A stretch of DNA of 15,764 nucleotides from Candidatus Avimicrobium faecavium (GCA_904419105.1 CAJFQR010000024.1:1-15764), one strand, 5' to 3'. Positions 7,746 through 14,481 are shown, numbered from the stretch's first letter. Program-made: numbers and translations. Notes: generated by a model from the letters alone, not told the origin.

Positions 7746-9275
7746 TCATTTTTTCTTATAATAGCCGATGCCGAGGAGGTGGTAATCCACCACATCCCGG
7801 GCCATGCTGCACAGACATTCCAGTTCGGTGGCCTGCACTGCTGAAACGCTCCAGCTGCGCTCCCCATTGGTGACATCACAGATTGAGCTGTATTCGCTGC
7901 GTTCCAGCGCACGCCAGCGGGTGGAACTCACCCGCAGATTCTGCGCCTGGGGAATGCGCCCGCGGATGGCGTTGGACATAGCCTGCCAGAAGGCATCAAG
8001 CATATCACTGCCGGTCCCGACGGTGGTGATTTCCTCCCCTTCAAAGCGGGAGATCATCACCACGCTGCTGCGGGTGTAGCTGACAGTGGGGATCCGCTCG
8101 GCAAGCACCTTGACATCCTGAATCTCAAAGACACTGTTGACCCGGCCAAGCCCGCGGAGAATCTGCAGGGCGATGGATACCTCGGTAGCATAGCCTCTGT
8201 GGTATTCCTTCCAGATATCCAGCGAGGTAATCAGATCCCGTGTGACATTGTAGCCCATCTTGTTCATCCGCTCCACCAGCACGGACAGGGCATAGCTGGT
8301 GACCAGGTTGACCTGGCGGCTGTTGCCCACCACCTCCGGCTGGGAGAGGTTGGCCGAACGGGAATTGGGAATCACCGGATGTTCGGCCGCGAAAGCCAGG
8401 CGGCCGACATAGGGCATCGCCGGCGGCACGGTGACATCCATCTGATCGGCAATGTATTCCGCCGAATAGGTCAGCCGGTTGAGCTTCATATAGGGAATGC
8501 AGCTGTATCCCATGTTCACCTGCAGATTGACGATGGTAACTGCCAGAGAGATGTTCCCGTTGGGACCGGTGCCGAGAAAACTGCCCTGAATATGGGTGAC
8601 ACCGCTTTTGACAGCCACCACGGCATTGGAATCGGCACAGCCGGAGGAGTTGGCACACTGGATCCCCAGCCGCCGGGAATACTGCATCCGGGCTACATCG
8701 ATGCCGGCGGTGATATCGTGAAAGAGCCCGAATCCGGAGGTATCACAGAGAATGATGCGGTCGGCTCCGGCAGCCGCAGCCGTTTTAAGCACCTCCCGGG
8801 CATAAGAAGCAGAGGCGGACAGCGAGTCGAAGTAGTTGCGCGCATTGAAGATCACCGTTTTACCCCGGGAGCGGAACCAGGAGATCGCCTGTGAGATCAT
8901 CCAGAGGTTTTCGTCCAGGCGGACTCTGCCCTCCTCCCGGATCAGATGCTCGGAGCATTCGCCTTCAACGCAGATGACCTTGGCGCCGGTCTCCAGGATC
9001 CGAAGGACCACCGGATCGGTGCCCATCCGCCGGCCGCAGCTGCGTGCCTCGATAAACGGGGTGAGCAGGGAGTTTTCCAGTTCCATTTCCGCCAGCGCGG
9101 CGAGAAAGGCCTCATACTCTTCACTGCCATCCGGTGTACCGATATCGATGTAGGTAATGCCCAGATCGTCCAGCGTGCGCACGATGCCAAGGCGCTCCTC
9201 CAGCTTAACACCGTCGCTGCCTTCAAAGGTTGCATACCGCAGTGTGGTGTCATAGGTCTCGATGATTCTATCCAT
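7746..9275 (-). CDS. Citramalate synthase-like protein lacking metal-binding residues
   Basis: A 509-residue DRE-TIM (HMGL-like) protein with the layout of CimA-type (R)-citramalate synthase: TIM barrel at about 5-270, then linker and a C-terminal LeuA-type regulatory domain (about 395-509). Similarities include YDTTLR, AGADRIILCDTSG at 169-181 and VTHIQGSFLGTGPNGN at 226-241. The metal site is broken. The usual DTTLRDG reads DTTLRYA (Tyr14 for Asp), and the HxHND motif reads QCANS at 206-210, losing both His and the Asp. EHFFDG reads RNYFDS. The frame is intact, so this looks like a conserved non-canonical enzyme, a regulator or a scaffold, not a decaying gene. The ATG follows AGGGA by six bases. 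It has its own promoter. Family certain, function unknown; do not read it as a working leucine or isoleucine enzyme. Confidence 0.85.
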   Translation of the reverse strand: MDRIIETYDTTLRYATFEGSDGVKLEERLGIVRTLDDLGITYIDIGTPDGSEEYEAFLAALAEMELENSLLTPFIEARSCGRRMGTDPVVLRILETGAKVICVEGECSEHLIREEGRVRLDENLWMISQAISWFRSRGKTVIFNARNYFDSLSASASYAREVLKTAAAAGADRIILCDTSGFGLFHDITAGIDVARMQYSRRLGIQCANSSGCADSNAVVAVKSGVTHIQGSFLGTGPNGNISLAVTIVNLQVNMGYSCIPYMKLNRLTYSAEYIADQMDVTVPPAMPYVGRLAFAAEHPVIPNSRSANLSQPEVVGNSRQVNLVTSYALSVLVERMNKMGYNVTRDLITSLDIWKEYHRGYATEVSIALQILRGLGRVNSVFEIQDVKVLAERIPTVSYTRSSVVMISRFEGEEITTVGTGSDMLDAFWQAMSNAIRGRIPQAQNLRVSSTRWRALERSEYSSICDVTNGERSWSVSAVQATELECLCSMARDVVDYHLLGIGYYKKK

Positions 9276-9316
9276 ACTGTTCCCTGCCTTATCCCTGTTA
9301 AAAAGAATACAGTCAT

Positions 9317-9345
9317 ATGATAGACTCTCAGGGGCTTTTTGTCAA
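9317..9345 (-). promoter_or_regulatory. Sigma-A promoter for the CimA-like gene
   Basis: Minus strand: TTGACA (9345-9340), 17-bp spacer, TATCAT (9322-9317). Perfect -35 and ideal spacing, about 40 bp upstream of the ATG. Confidence 0.82.
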
Positions 9346-9355
9346 ATCCGGCGTC

Positions 9356-9384
9356 TGTACACCTGCCGGAAAACATGGTATACT
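9356..9384 (+). promoter_or_regulatory. Sigma-A promoter for nth
   Basis: TGTACA (9356-9361), 17-bp spacer, TATACT (9379-9384). Its -35 box is only 10 bp from that of the divergent CimA-like promoter, so the two polymerases would compete. Confidence 0.65.
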
Positions 9385-9446
9385 GAAACAAGAAACTGCA
9401 CCGGACCTTCTGCTGCAGGCGGAGCCGGTACAAGGGGGAGCGTTTT

Positions 9447-10100
9447 ATGACAAAGGAGGAACGGGCTGTCCGGGCGGTAGAGCTGCTTAAAGAGGTCTAT
9501 CCGGACGCCATCTGTTCTCTGGAATATGAAAAGCCCTATGAGCTGCTCATCTCCACACGGCTGAGCGCACAGTGCACCGATGCCCGGGTGAATCTGGTCA
9601 CTCAGGAGCTCTACCAGCGCTACCGAAGCCTGGAGGACTTTGCCGGAGCGGACCTGGAAGAGCTGGAAGGCTATGTGCGGCCCTGCGGCTTCTACCACAC
9701 CAAGGCAAAGGACATCATCGCCATGTCGAAGATGCTGCTGGAAGAGTATGACGGCGTGCTGCCGGATACGGTGGAGGAGCTCACCAAGCTGCCCGGTGTC
9801 GGGCGCAAAACGGCAAACCTGATCGTCGGCGATGTGTACCACAAACCGGCGGTGGTGTGCGATACCCACTGCATCCGCATCACCAACCTGCTTGGGCTCT
9901 CCACCGGGAAGGACCCGGTAAAGGTGGAGACCCAGCTGCGGGCCGTCCTGCCGCCGGAGGAATCCAGCGACTTCTGCCATCGGCTGGTGCTCTTCGGCCG
10001 GGAGACCTGCAAAGCCCGTTCGCCAAAGTGCGACGGCTGCCCGCTGGCCGGCATCTGCGAGCATTATGCCGCGACCCATCCGCCGGTGGAGCAGCGCTAA
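9447..10100 (+). CDS. nth: Endonuclease III
   Basis: Base-excision repair DNA glycosylase/AP lyase for oxidised pyrimidines. The 217-residue protein has the helix-hairpin-helix LPGVGRKTANLI with catalytic Lys121, the catalytic Asp139 in VCDTHCIRI, and a C-terminal [4Fe-4S] motif C-x6-C-x2-C-x5-C at Cys188, 195, 198 and 204. LSAQCTD at 39-45 replaces the more usual LSAQTTD or LSAQATD, and extra cysteines flank the catalytic Asp (CDTHC); the catalytic residues themselves are intact. The ATG is preceded by GGGGGAG at 9434-9440. It stands alone, with its own promoter and a strong terminator. Confidence 0.97.
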   Translation: MTKEERAVRAVELLKEVYPDAICSLEYEKPYELLISTRLSAQCTDARVNLVTQELYQRYRSLEDFAGADLEELEGYVRPCGFYHTKAKDIIAMSKMLLEEYDGVLPDTVEELTKLPGVGRKTANLIVGDVYHKPAVVCDTHCIRITNLLGLSTGKDPVKVETQLRAVLPPEESSDFCHRLVLFGRETCKARSPKCDGCPLAGICEHYAATHPPVEQR

Positions 10101-10129
10101 CAATCGCTGCATCTCAAGACAAAACACAA

Positions 10130-10162
10130 AAACGGACCGGCCAAACAGCCGGTCCGTTTTTT
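10130..10162. terminator. Bidirectional terminator between nth and the YdbC-like gene
   Basis: 12-bp perfect stem AAACGGACCGGC/GCCGGTCCGTTT with a 6-base loop; T-runs on both strands, so it can stop both convergent genes. Confidence 0.92.
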
Positions 10163-10181
10163 ACTTTTGCGAAAAGCGCCG

Positions 10182-10442
10182 TTAAAACTCGTCCATCGGT
10201 TCGATGGGCATTTCGTCGGCATCCTCGTCATAATTTGCCATCGTGTCGAGGATCATCTGCATCTCGTCCTTCGAGAGGGTGACGCCCTTGCCCATACGGG
10301 TGTGCTCCGGCGCCCACTCGCGGATATCGAACTTGGGCTCCCGATCGTTCCAGCTCACCAGATTGAGCTCCTTGGTCCAGCCGCGGGAGCTCTCCGAGAG
10401 CACACAGATCTCCTTTACGATCTCGTATTTAATTTCAGCCAT
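10182..10442 (-). CDS. YdbC-like PC4-family nucleic-acid-binding protein
   Basis: An 86-residue protein beginning MAEIKYEIVKEICVLSESSRGW, with SWNDREPKFDIREWAPEHTRMGKGVTLS in the middle. This is the bacterial PC4/YdbC pattern: a strand-rich ssDNA-binding fold related to the eukaryotic coactivator PC4. Its cellular role is not established. The start at 10442 is chosen because AAAGGAGG lies about nine bases upstream; an upstream in-frame extension (to 10493) has no family similarity. The tail is acidic (DEDADEMPIEPMDEF). It lies 113 bp after yebC on the same strand, possibly co-transcribed, and ends at a bidirectional terminator. Confidence 0.85.
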   Translation of the reverse strand: MAEIKYEIVKEICVLSESSRGWTKELNLVSWNDREPKFDIREWAPEHTRMGKGVTLSKDEMQMILDTMANYDEDADEMPIEPMDEF

Positions 10443-10555
10443 AGAGACAGCCTCCTTTCCTTTTTGATGGATCAAGCGCATCATAGGTCCCACTGTACAG
10501 AGAATTTCCGGAATTCACCGGGGATATTCGCGAGCGGCGGCCTGCGAAATGCGCT

Positions 10556-11290
10556 TTATTCTTCTTCGGGGATATCCCAGTTGTGCCACACATTCTGGAC
10601 ATCGTCGTTGTCGTCCAGGAGCTCCAGGAGCTTGTTCATCTTGACGATGGAATCCTCATCGGTGAGCTGCACATAGGTGGAGGGCACATAGGCCAGATCT
10701 GCCGACACGAACTGATACCCTTTGGCCATCAGCGCATCCCGAACGGCATCAAAGTCCGCCGGAGAGGTGGTGATCTCCGCTGTACCGTCCTCAAAGGTGA
10801 AGTCCTCGGCGCCGGCCTCAAGACAGTCGTCCATCAGCTTATCCTCGGTGAGATCCTCATCTTCGATGACCAGAACGCCCTTCTGCTCAAACAGATAGGA
10901 GACACAACCGGTCTGACCGAGACCGCTGCCATACTTGTCAAAATAATGGCGGACATCTGCTGCGGTACGGTTGCGGTTATCGGTGAGGGCTTCCACCATG
11001 ACGGCAATGCCGCCAAGGCCATAGCCTTCGTAGGTAATGCTGTAAAAATCGCTCTTATCGCTGTCGGCCATCGCCTTCTTGATGGCGCGGTCGATGTTGT
11101 CGTTGGGGACATTGTTGGCCTTGGCCTTTGCGATGATCTCGCGCAGCTTGCCATTGCTGTTCGGGTCAGGACCACCCTCCTTGATCGCCACGGCCATCTC
11201 TCGGCCGAGCTTGGTAAAGATCTTGGCGCGGGCGCCGTCTGTCTTTTCCTTTTTGCGCTTAATGTTGTTCCATTTCGAATGTCCTGACAT
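10556..11290 (-). CDS. YebC/PmpR family transcriptional regulator
   Basis: A 244-residue YebC-type protein. The N-terminal signature MSGHSKWNNIKRKKEKTDGA is nearly invariant in the family, followed by AKIFTKLGREMAVAIKEGG, NNVPNDNIDRAIKKA and YEGYGLGGIAVMVEALTDNRNRT. YebC proteins act as DNA-binding regulators in some bacteria, and some members help ribosomes translate proline-rich stretches; which applies here cannot be told. Length is normal and the acidic C-terminus ends PEEE. The ATG follows AAAGG by about 10 bases. It heads the minus-strand group with the YdbC-like gene. Confidence 0.94.
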   Translation of the reverse strand: MSGHSKWNNIKRKKEKTDGARAKIFTKLGREMAVAIKEGGPDPNSNGKLREIIAKAKANNVPNDNIDRAIKKAMADSDKSDFYSITYEGYGLGGIAVMVEALTDNRNRTAADVRHYFDKYGSGLGQTGCVSYLFEQKGVLVIEDEDLTEDKLMDDCLEAGAEDFTFEDGTAEITTSPADFDAVRDALMAKGYQFVSADLAYVPSTYVQLTDEDSIVKMNKLLELLDDNDDVQNVWHNWDIPEEE

Positions 11291-11407
11291 CGTCTCAACC
11301 TTTCTTATATCGCATAAAATCGTGATAGACCGCTTAATAGCTTATCATAAAAACGGCATCAGTTCAAGAGGAAAGGCCATCCCCGCTGAAAAATCCGGCA
11401 AAACAGA

Positions 11408-11436
11408 TTGACTTTTCCCGGCCAAGATGCTATAAT
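11408..11436 (+). promoter_or_regulatory. Sigma-A promoter for tRNA-Thr
   Basis: TTGACT (11408-11413), 17-bp spacer, TATAAT (11431-11436), 43 bp upstream of the tRNA. Confidence 0.85.
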
Positions 11437-11479
11437 TTGATAGCAATTTTGGCGGCTCTTTTGCCAAAAGACATAATAT

Positions 11480-11555
11480 GCTAGTGTAGCACAGTCGGTA
11501 GTGCAGCTGATTCGTAATCAGCAGGTCGCGTGTTCGAGTCACGTCACTAGCTCCA
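11480..11555 (+). tRNA. tRNA-Thr (anticodon CGU)
   Basis: 76 bases fold as a tRNA: acceptor stem GCTAGTG/CACTAGC, D stem GCAC/GTGC, anticodon stem GCTGA/TCAGC with loop TTCGTAA (anticodon CGT), T arm GCGTG-TTCGAGT-CACGT, discriminator T and an encoded CCA. Read by eye, with all arms pairing. It is the likely integration target of the element to the right. Confidence 0.95.
11535..11555. other. Putative attachment site (att) in the tRNA-Thr 3' end
   Basis: A tyrosine recombinase gene begins its 3' end 160 bp away and is transcribed towards the tRNA, the usual arrangement for elements that integrate in the 3' part of tRNA genes. No second copy of the tRNA 3' end is visible up to 15764, so the far end is outside the window. 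The exact core cannot be delimited from one end. Confidence 0.5.
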
Positions 11556-11592
11556 AAAATCCCCGCAAACGGCTTGTTTACGGGGATTTTTT
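11556..11592 (+). terminator. Terminator after tRNA-Thr
   Basis: 10-bp stem AAAATCCCCG/CGGGGATTTT followed by two more T, starting right after CCA. Confidence 0.85.
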
Positions 11593-11601
11593 CTATCTCG
11601 A

Positions 11602-11641
11602 TGTGGGTGCTGCCAGGCTCTGACTCACACCCTGACCCACA
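11602..11641. repeat. Three TGACCCACA-like repeats near the element end
   Basis: TGACTCACA (11621-11629) and TGACCCACA (11633-11641) are direct repeats with a 12-bp offset; TGTGGGT (11602-11608) is the inverted form. Their place between the att site and the integrase gene suggests integrase arm-type or Xis binding sites. Inference. Confidence 0.4.
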
Positions 11642-11665
11642 AGCGGAAAGAACCTGAAACGATCA

Positions 11666-11697
11666 GAAATCCCCGGAGAGCAGTCTCCGGGGATTTC
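11666..11697. terminator. Terminator-like hairpin after the integrase gene
   Basis: 14-bp perfect stem GAAATCCCCGGAGA/TCTCCGGGGATTTC with a 4-base loop, 17 bp after the integrase stop codon. The T-run is better on the plus strand (CTTTCTGTTTTT) than on the minus strand, so it may also stop read-through entering the element. Confidence 0.75.
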
Positions 11698-11713
11698 TTT
11701 CTGTTTTTCCGCC

Positions 11714-12868
11714 TTACATCACCTGTTCCATGAAGCTGCCCATCTTCTCCGCCGCCTGCTCCTGCATCTGCCGGGTGGCGTGGGTGTAGGTGCGCAGGGT
11801 AAAGCCGGCGTCGTAATGGCCAAGCATACTCGATACCGTTTTTACATCTACCCCATTTTGCAGCGCCATGGTAGCGAAGGTGTGGCGAAGGTCGTGAAAT
11901 CGGATATGCTCCAGCCCGATGTCGCACAGGATCTTCTCATGGAGTTTGATGATGGAATCTGGGTGGTACATCTCTCCTGTTTTAGGTGAGGGGAACAGCC
12001 AGGGATTGTCTGGATGCTTTCTATGCTCGGCGATGAGGAGGTCTACCGCTGACTGGGGAATTGAGATCTTCCGCACCGAGTTCTCTGTCTTGGGGCGGCT
12101 GATGGTGACATTCCGGTTCCTGTCTCCCACTGCCTGCTTGCTCACTGAGATGGTACACCTTTTTTCGTCCAGATCAGACCAGAGTAGGGCCGTGAGCTCC
12201 CCCTTACGCAGGCCGGTCACCAGTTCCAGATAGAACATGGGCAGGACACCTCTTTTGTTTGCCGCTTCCAGGTAAGCCTTCATACCCTCTGGATGAAGGA
12301 TCTTCACCTCCTGTTTCTGAATCTTGGGAATGATGCAGTCCTCAGTGGGATTCCGCAGGATCAGTCGTTCTTTCACCGCCCGGTCGAGAGCATTATGGAG
12401 CATCATGTGGATACCCCGCACTGTGCTGTTGCTCAATCCTGGCTTCTTGCTCTTTTGAGATTTACGAAGCCTTCCGTTCTCCTGCAGGTCCTTATACATC
12501 TTCTGGATATCCCGGCTGGTGAGCTTGTTCAGTTTGATATCACCAATTCGCGGGATCACATGTTTTTCGATCCCCAGACGATAGCTGTCCGCTGTGGTGG
12601 GGCGAATGTTGGGCTTTGCGTAGAGTTCATACCACAGCCTTAGCCATTCGCCCACCGTATACTCGTCGGCATGAACCACATCGAGAGCTTTGCTATCCTC
12701 GATGGCTTTCGCAAGCTTCTCTTTAACTTCCGCTTGCGTTTTGCCCAACACATTTTTGATAATACGCTTTCCGGTTTCCGGGTGATATCCGGCGGTGTAC
12801 CGGCCTTCCCAGCGGCCATCTTTCCGCTTGCGGATGTTGCCCTCACCGTTGGCGCGTTTTTTGGCCAT
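11714..12868 (-). CDS. Tyrosine recombinase / integrase
   Basis: Site-specific recombinase that would integrate and excise the element at the tRNA-Thr gene. The 384-residue protein has an arm-binding N-terminal domain (about 8-50, GNIRKRKDGRWEGRYTAGY), a core-binding domain (about 70-170) and a catalytic domain from about 190. Catalytic residues are all visible: Arg221 (TGLRKGE), Lys260, His325 and Arg328 (HDLRHTFA), His351 (LGHYDAGFT) and nucleophile Tyr361 (RTYTHA). It is similar to the Tn916/phage-type integrases of Bacillota. The ATG is preceded by AAGGGG about seven bases away. Length is normal and the frame intact, so the element may be mobile. GC content is clearly lower than in the core genes to the left. 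Confidence 0.96.
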   Translation of the reverse strand: MAKKRANGEGNIRKRKDGRWEGRYTAGYHPETGKRIIKNVLGKTQAEVKEKLAKAIEDSKALDVVHADEYTVGEWLRLWYELYAKPNIRPTTADSYRLGIEKHVIPRIGDIKLNKLTSRDIQKMYKDLQENGRLRKSQKSKKPGLSNSTVRGIHMMLHNALDRAVKERLILRNPTEDCIIPKIQKQEVKILHPEGMKAYLEAANKRGVLPMFYLELVTGLRKGELTALLWSDLDEKRCTISVSKQAVGDRNRNVTISRPKTENSVRKISIPQSAVDLLIAEHRKHPDNPWLFPSPKTGEMYHPDSIIKLHEKILCDIGLEHIRFHDLRHTFATMALQNGVDVKTVSSMLGHYDAGFTLRTYTHATRQMQEQAAEKMGSFMEQVM

Positions 12869-12970
12869 ACAATTTCCCCTTTTTCTTTGTTTTCAGCGAA
12901 GCAGATTTTGTGCCCCTGCCAACACACACCATACCAGTAACCGACGGGGATATCCAGCCCATAGACGCAG

Positions 12971-12989
12971 AGTTATCAGAAAGTTATCA
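12971..12989. repeat. Tandem AGTTATCA repeat, 11-bp spacing
   Basis: AGTTATCA at 12971-12978 and again at 12982-12989, offset by 11 bp, about one helical turn. It lies about 105 bp upstream of the integrase ATG and could be a regulator or Xis site for that gene. Confidence 0.45.
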
Positions 12990-13130
12990 TTTGGTGAACA
13001 AAAACGGAAATGGAAATTGTCTGCCCGCTGAAAATGCCGTAGACCCCCAAGGTGACCCCCGCAGGTGAACCTAGAAAAGCCTACAACGATGCGGTTTGCA
13101 TATTTACACGACCATCTGTGACAGCCAAAC

Positions 13131-13158
13131 GGGGATCAACCGACTACCTTTGATCCCC
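13131..13158. repeat. Inverted repeat GGGGATCAA/TTGATCCCC
   Basis: 9-bp arms (13131-13139 and 13150-13158) with a 10-base loop. No T-run follows on either strand. Confidence 0.6.
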
Positions 13159-13214
13159 GCAGTGGAAATCCCGCAAACCCGCTTCCCGACCCGCATTGCG
13201 GGGCGGTGTGGCCC

Positions 13215-13242
13215 GGCCGGAGGGTCGTTCCGACCCCCGGCC
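13215..13242. repeat. Strong GC hairpin with one bulged base
   Basis: GGCCGG-A-GGGTCG pairs with CGACCC-CCGGCC around loop TTC: 12 pairs and one bulge. It is followed on the plus strand by TTTATCC, a poor T-run. A small CCCGC/GCGGG hairpin at 13190-13202 precedes it. Confidence 0.65.
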
Positions 13243-13403
13243 TTTATCCTGCTTCATTTTCGACCCCATGTGTCACCCCCGTTTTCAGGTAAAAACAGCT
13301 CTTTGGGATGGGTCATGGAACTCGTCATAATGTGTCGGATTTGTGTATGGGATTTTGATCTCACCTAGCCCTGGATGGCCTACACTGATCCGAAAGAAAC
13401 CTG

Positions 13404-13521
13404 CCTTCTCAAACGCCCTGCAAAAAAGGCCCAACGTGGGCTGGTATGGGAGCGATGGGTTGTTTCCTTACCCTTCCGGCGAAAACCGCACACAGTCCCA
13501 CACAGCTGGGACAGCGGGGCG
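13404..13521. repeat. Diverged direct repeat, copy 1
   Basis: About 118 bp aligning almost without gaps to 13717-13835. Shared blocks include CTCAAAC, GGCCCAA, TTGTTTCC, TACC or TTACCC, CACACA, CCCACACAG and GGGCG at the end. Confidence 0.6.
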
Positions 13522-13638
13522 ATTTTGCTTCGCCGGCAGTTGATCTTTCGCGGTTCTTCTTTTTCGAGTCCATTCCAAAAAGTTCTTTTCTTTGTTTATG
13601 CGGCGCAGTTTTTGTACAGGAGGCTCCATCTTTCGATC

Positions 13639-13672
13639 CCCCTAATAATGTTCAATAGAACATTATTAGGGG
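13639..13672. repeat. Perfect palindrome with 15-bp arms
   Basis: CCCCTAATAATGTTC (13639-13653) and its exact complement GAACATTATTAGGGG (13658-13672), loop AATA. No T-run follows on either strand, so it is not a simple terminator. It lies between the two diverged repeats. Confidence 0.85.
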
Positions 13673-13716
13673 ACATGGAGACCCTCTCTTTTCATTTTCA
13701 TCGCTGCGATAGGATG

Positions 13717-13835
13717 TACTTCCTCAAACTGCCTCAAAATTGGCCCAAACCGGTGTTTCTATGGGGTTTGGTATTGTTTCCCTACCTCGACTGAGAAAGC
13801 CTCACACAAGCCCACACAGTCGGTCACGCAGGGCG
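13717..13835. repeat. Diverged direct repeat, copy 2
   Basis: Second copy of the 13404-13521 repeat. It runs into the last codons of the winged-helix gene (stop at 13824), so copy 1 may be a remnant of the 3' end of a related gene. Confidence 0.6.
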
Positions 13836-14249
13836 TTCCTGCCTGGCTTTCGTACCTGATGCTTTCTTCCTCTGTACATCCAGAGATATTTTCTCCATCT
13901 GCTGCTGGTAGAATTGCTCCACCGCTTCCTGGATCGGACGGATAGTAAAGAGCAGATTTCCATTTCGCTTCTGACCGTTCTTCGTGGTGACACTGGTTGG
14001 CTCTGTAGTGATCAGCCCCCGGTCTTCTAGCATCCGCACATACTTTCGCACCGTATTGGTGCTCATTCCAGTAGCCTTCCCAATAGTTTTGAAACTGGGC
14101 CAGCACTGATAAGTACTTCTGTCCTCGCAGAAAAGCAGATAGGAATACACAGCCAACTCTCCCGGCGACAGACCGAGCAGGAACACTTCATTTGGTACTG
14201 GAAAATAGTTTTTGACTGGATCTCGCTTTGACCACTTCTGATGCTTCAC
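13824..14249 (-). CDS. Winged-helix DNA-binding protein (HTH_36-like)
   Basis: A 141-residue protein with a winged helix at about residues 28-85: SPGELAVYSYLLFC, then WPSFKTIGKATGMSTNTVRKYVRML and EDRGLITTEP. This resembles the HTH_36 type found in replication-initiator-like and regulatory proteins of mobile elements in Bacillota. The tail is basic and low in complexity (QRKKASGTKARQERPA). The ATG overlaps the stop of the excisionase-like gene as ATGA, so the two are translationally coupled. The role is inferred: regulator or replication protein of the element. No nuclease, primase or ATPase domain is present. Confidence 0.82.
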   Translation of the reverse strand: MKHQKWSKRDPVKNYFPVPNEVFLLGLSPGELAVYSYLLFCEDRSTYQCWPSFKTIGKATGMSTNTVRKYVRMLEDRGLITTEPTSVTTKNGQKRNGNLLFTIRPIQEAVEQFYQQQMEKISLDVQRKKASGTKARQERPA

Positions 14250-14458
14250 TGAACCCCTCCTTCTGTATGCCGCTGTACCCAGATAATGAACTGTTCCTTC
14301 GGGACAACCATCCGGTTTCCGATTTTCAAGGTGGGGAAATCTGCTTCGTGCATCAGCTCGTAAGCTGTAGATGGAGCGACACCTAACACCTTTGCCACTG
14401 TTTCGGCATTCAGGAACAGCGGCAGTTCCTCATAGCTTTTGTAGACTGACTCTTTCAT
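14246..14458 (-). CDS. Excisionase-family DNA-binding protein
   Basis: A 70-residue MerR-like HTH_17/excisionase-family protein: FLNAETVAKVLGVAPSTAYELM at about 15-36 forms the helix-turn-helix, followed by the family wing FPTLKIGNRMVVPKEQFIIWVQ. Such proteins bend DNA to direct integrases towards excision, or act as small regulators. The start at 14458 (MKESVYK) is set by AGGAGG nine bases upstream; an upstream GTG at 14527 in the same frame lies inside the leader hairpin region and has no family similarity. First gene of a coupled operon under a strong promoter and a long structured leader. Confidence 0.85.
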   Translation of the reverse strand: MKESVYKSYEELPLFLNAETVAKVLGVAPSTAYELMHEADFPTLKIGNRMVVPKEQFIIWVQRHTEGGVQ

Positions 14459-14481
14459 ACAACATTCCTCCTTTCTGACTG

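Larger units (their letters stand above)
12869..13823. other. 955-bp region without a convincing gene; hairpins and repeats
   Basis: Between the integrase and the winged-helix gene. Short frames exist on both strands, but none has a ribosome binding site with recognisable product. Visible structure: tandem AGTTATCA (12971-12989), hairpins at 13131-13158, 13190-13202 and 13215-13242, a diverged 118-bp direct repeat (13404-13521 and 13717-13835), a hairpin at 13495-13512 (GTCCCA/TGGGAC), and a perfect 15-bp-arm palindrome at 13639-13672. It could be a replication or transfer origin, an untranslated RNA, or a remnant of decayed genes. None can be settled from sequence alone. Confidence 0.6.

Noticed and set aside
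7688..7912. N-terminal extension of recQ
   Set aside because: The frame is open but runs through a terminator hairpin and into the upstream gene; the start at 7687 has a good ribosome binding site and the normal RecQ N-terminus.
9342..10127. 261-codon minus-strand frame
   Set aside because: Antisense to nth, whose catalytic and iron-sulfur residues are all present.
11345..11542. Minus-strand frame beginning MTRTRDLLITNQLHYRLCY
   Set aside because: It is the antisense translation of the tRNA gene, a well-known false ORF.
13375..13794. 139-codon plus-strand frame across both diverged repeats
   Set aside because: No ribosome binding site, no recognisable domain, and the two repeat copies resemble each other in a different frame; not supported as a gene.
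12869..13823. CRISPR array
   Set aside because: Repeats are only two, about 118 bp long and diverged; there are no short regular repeats with unique spacers.
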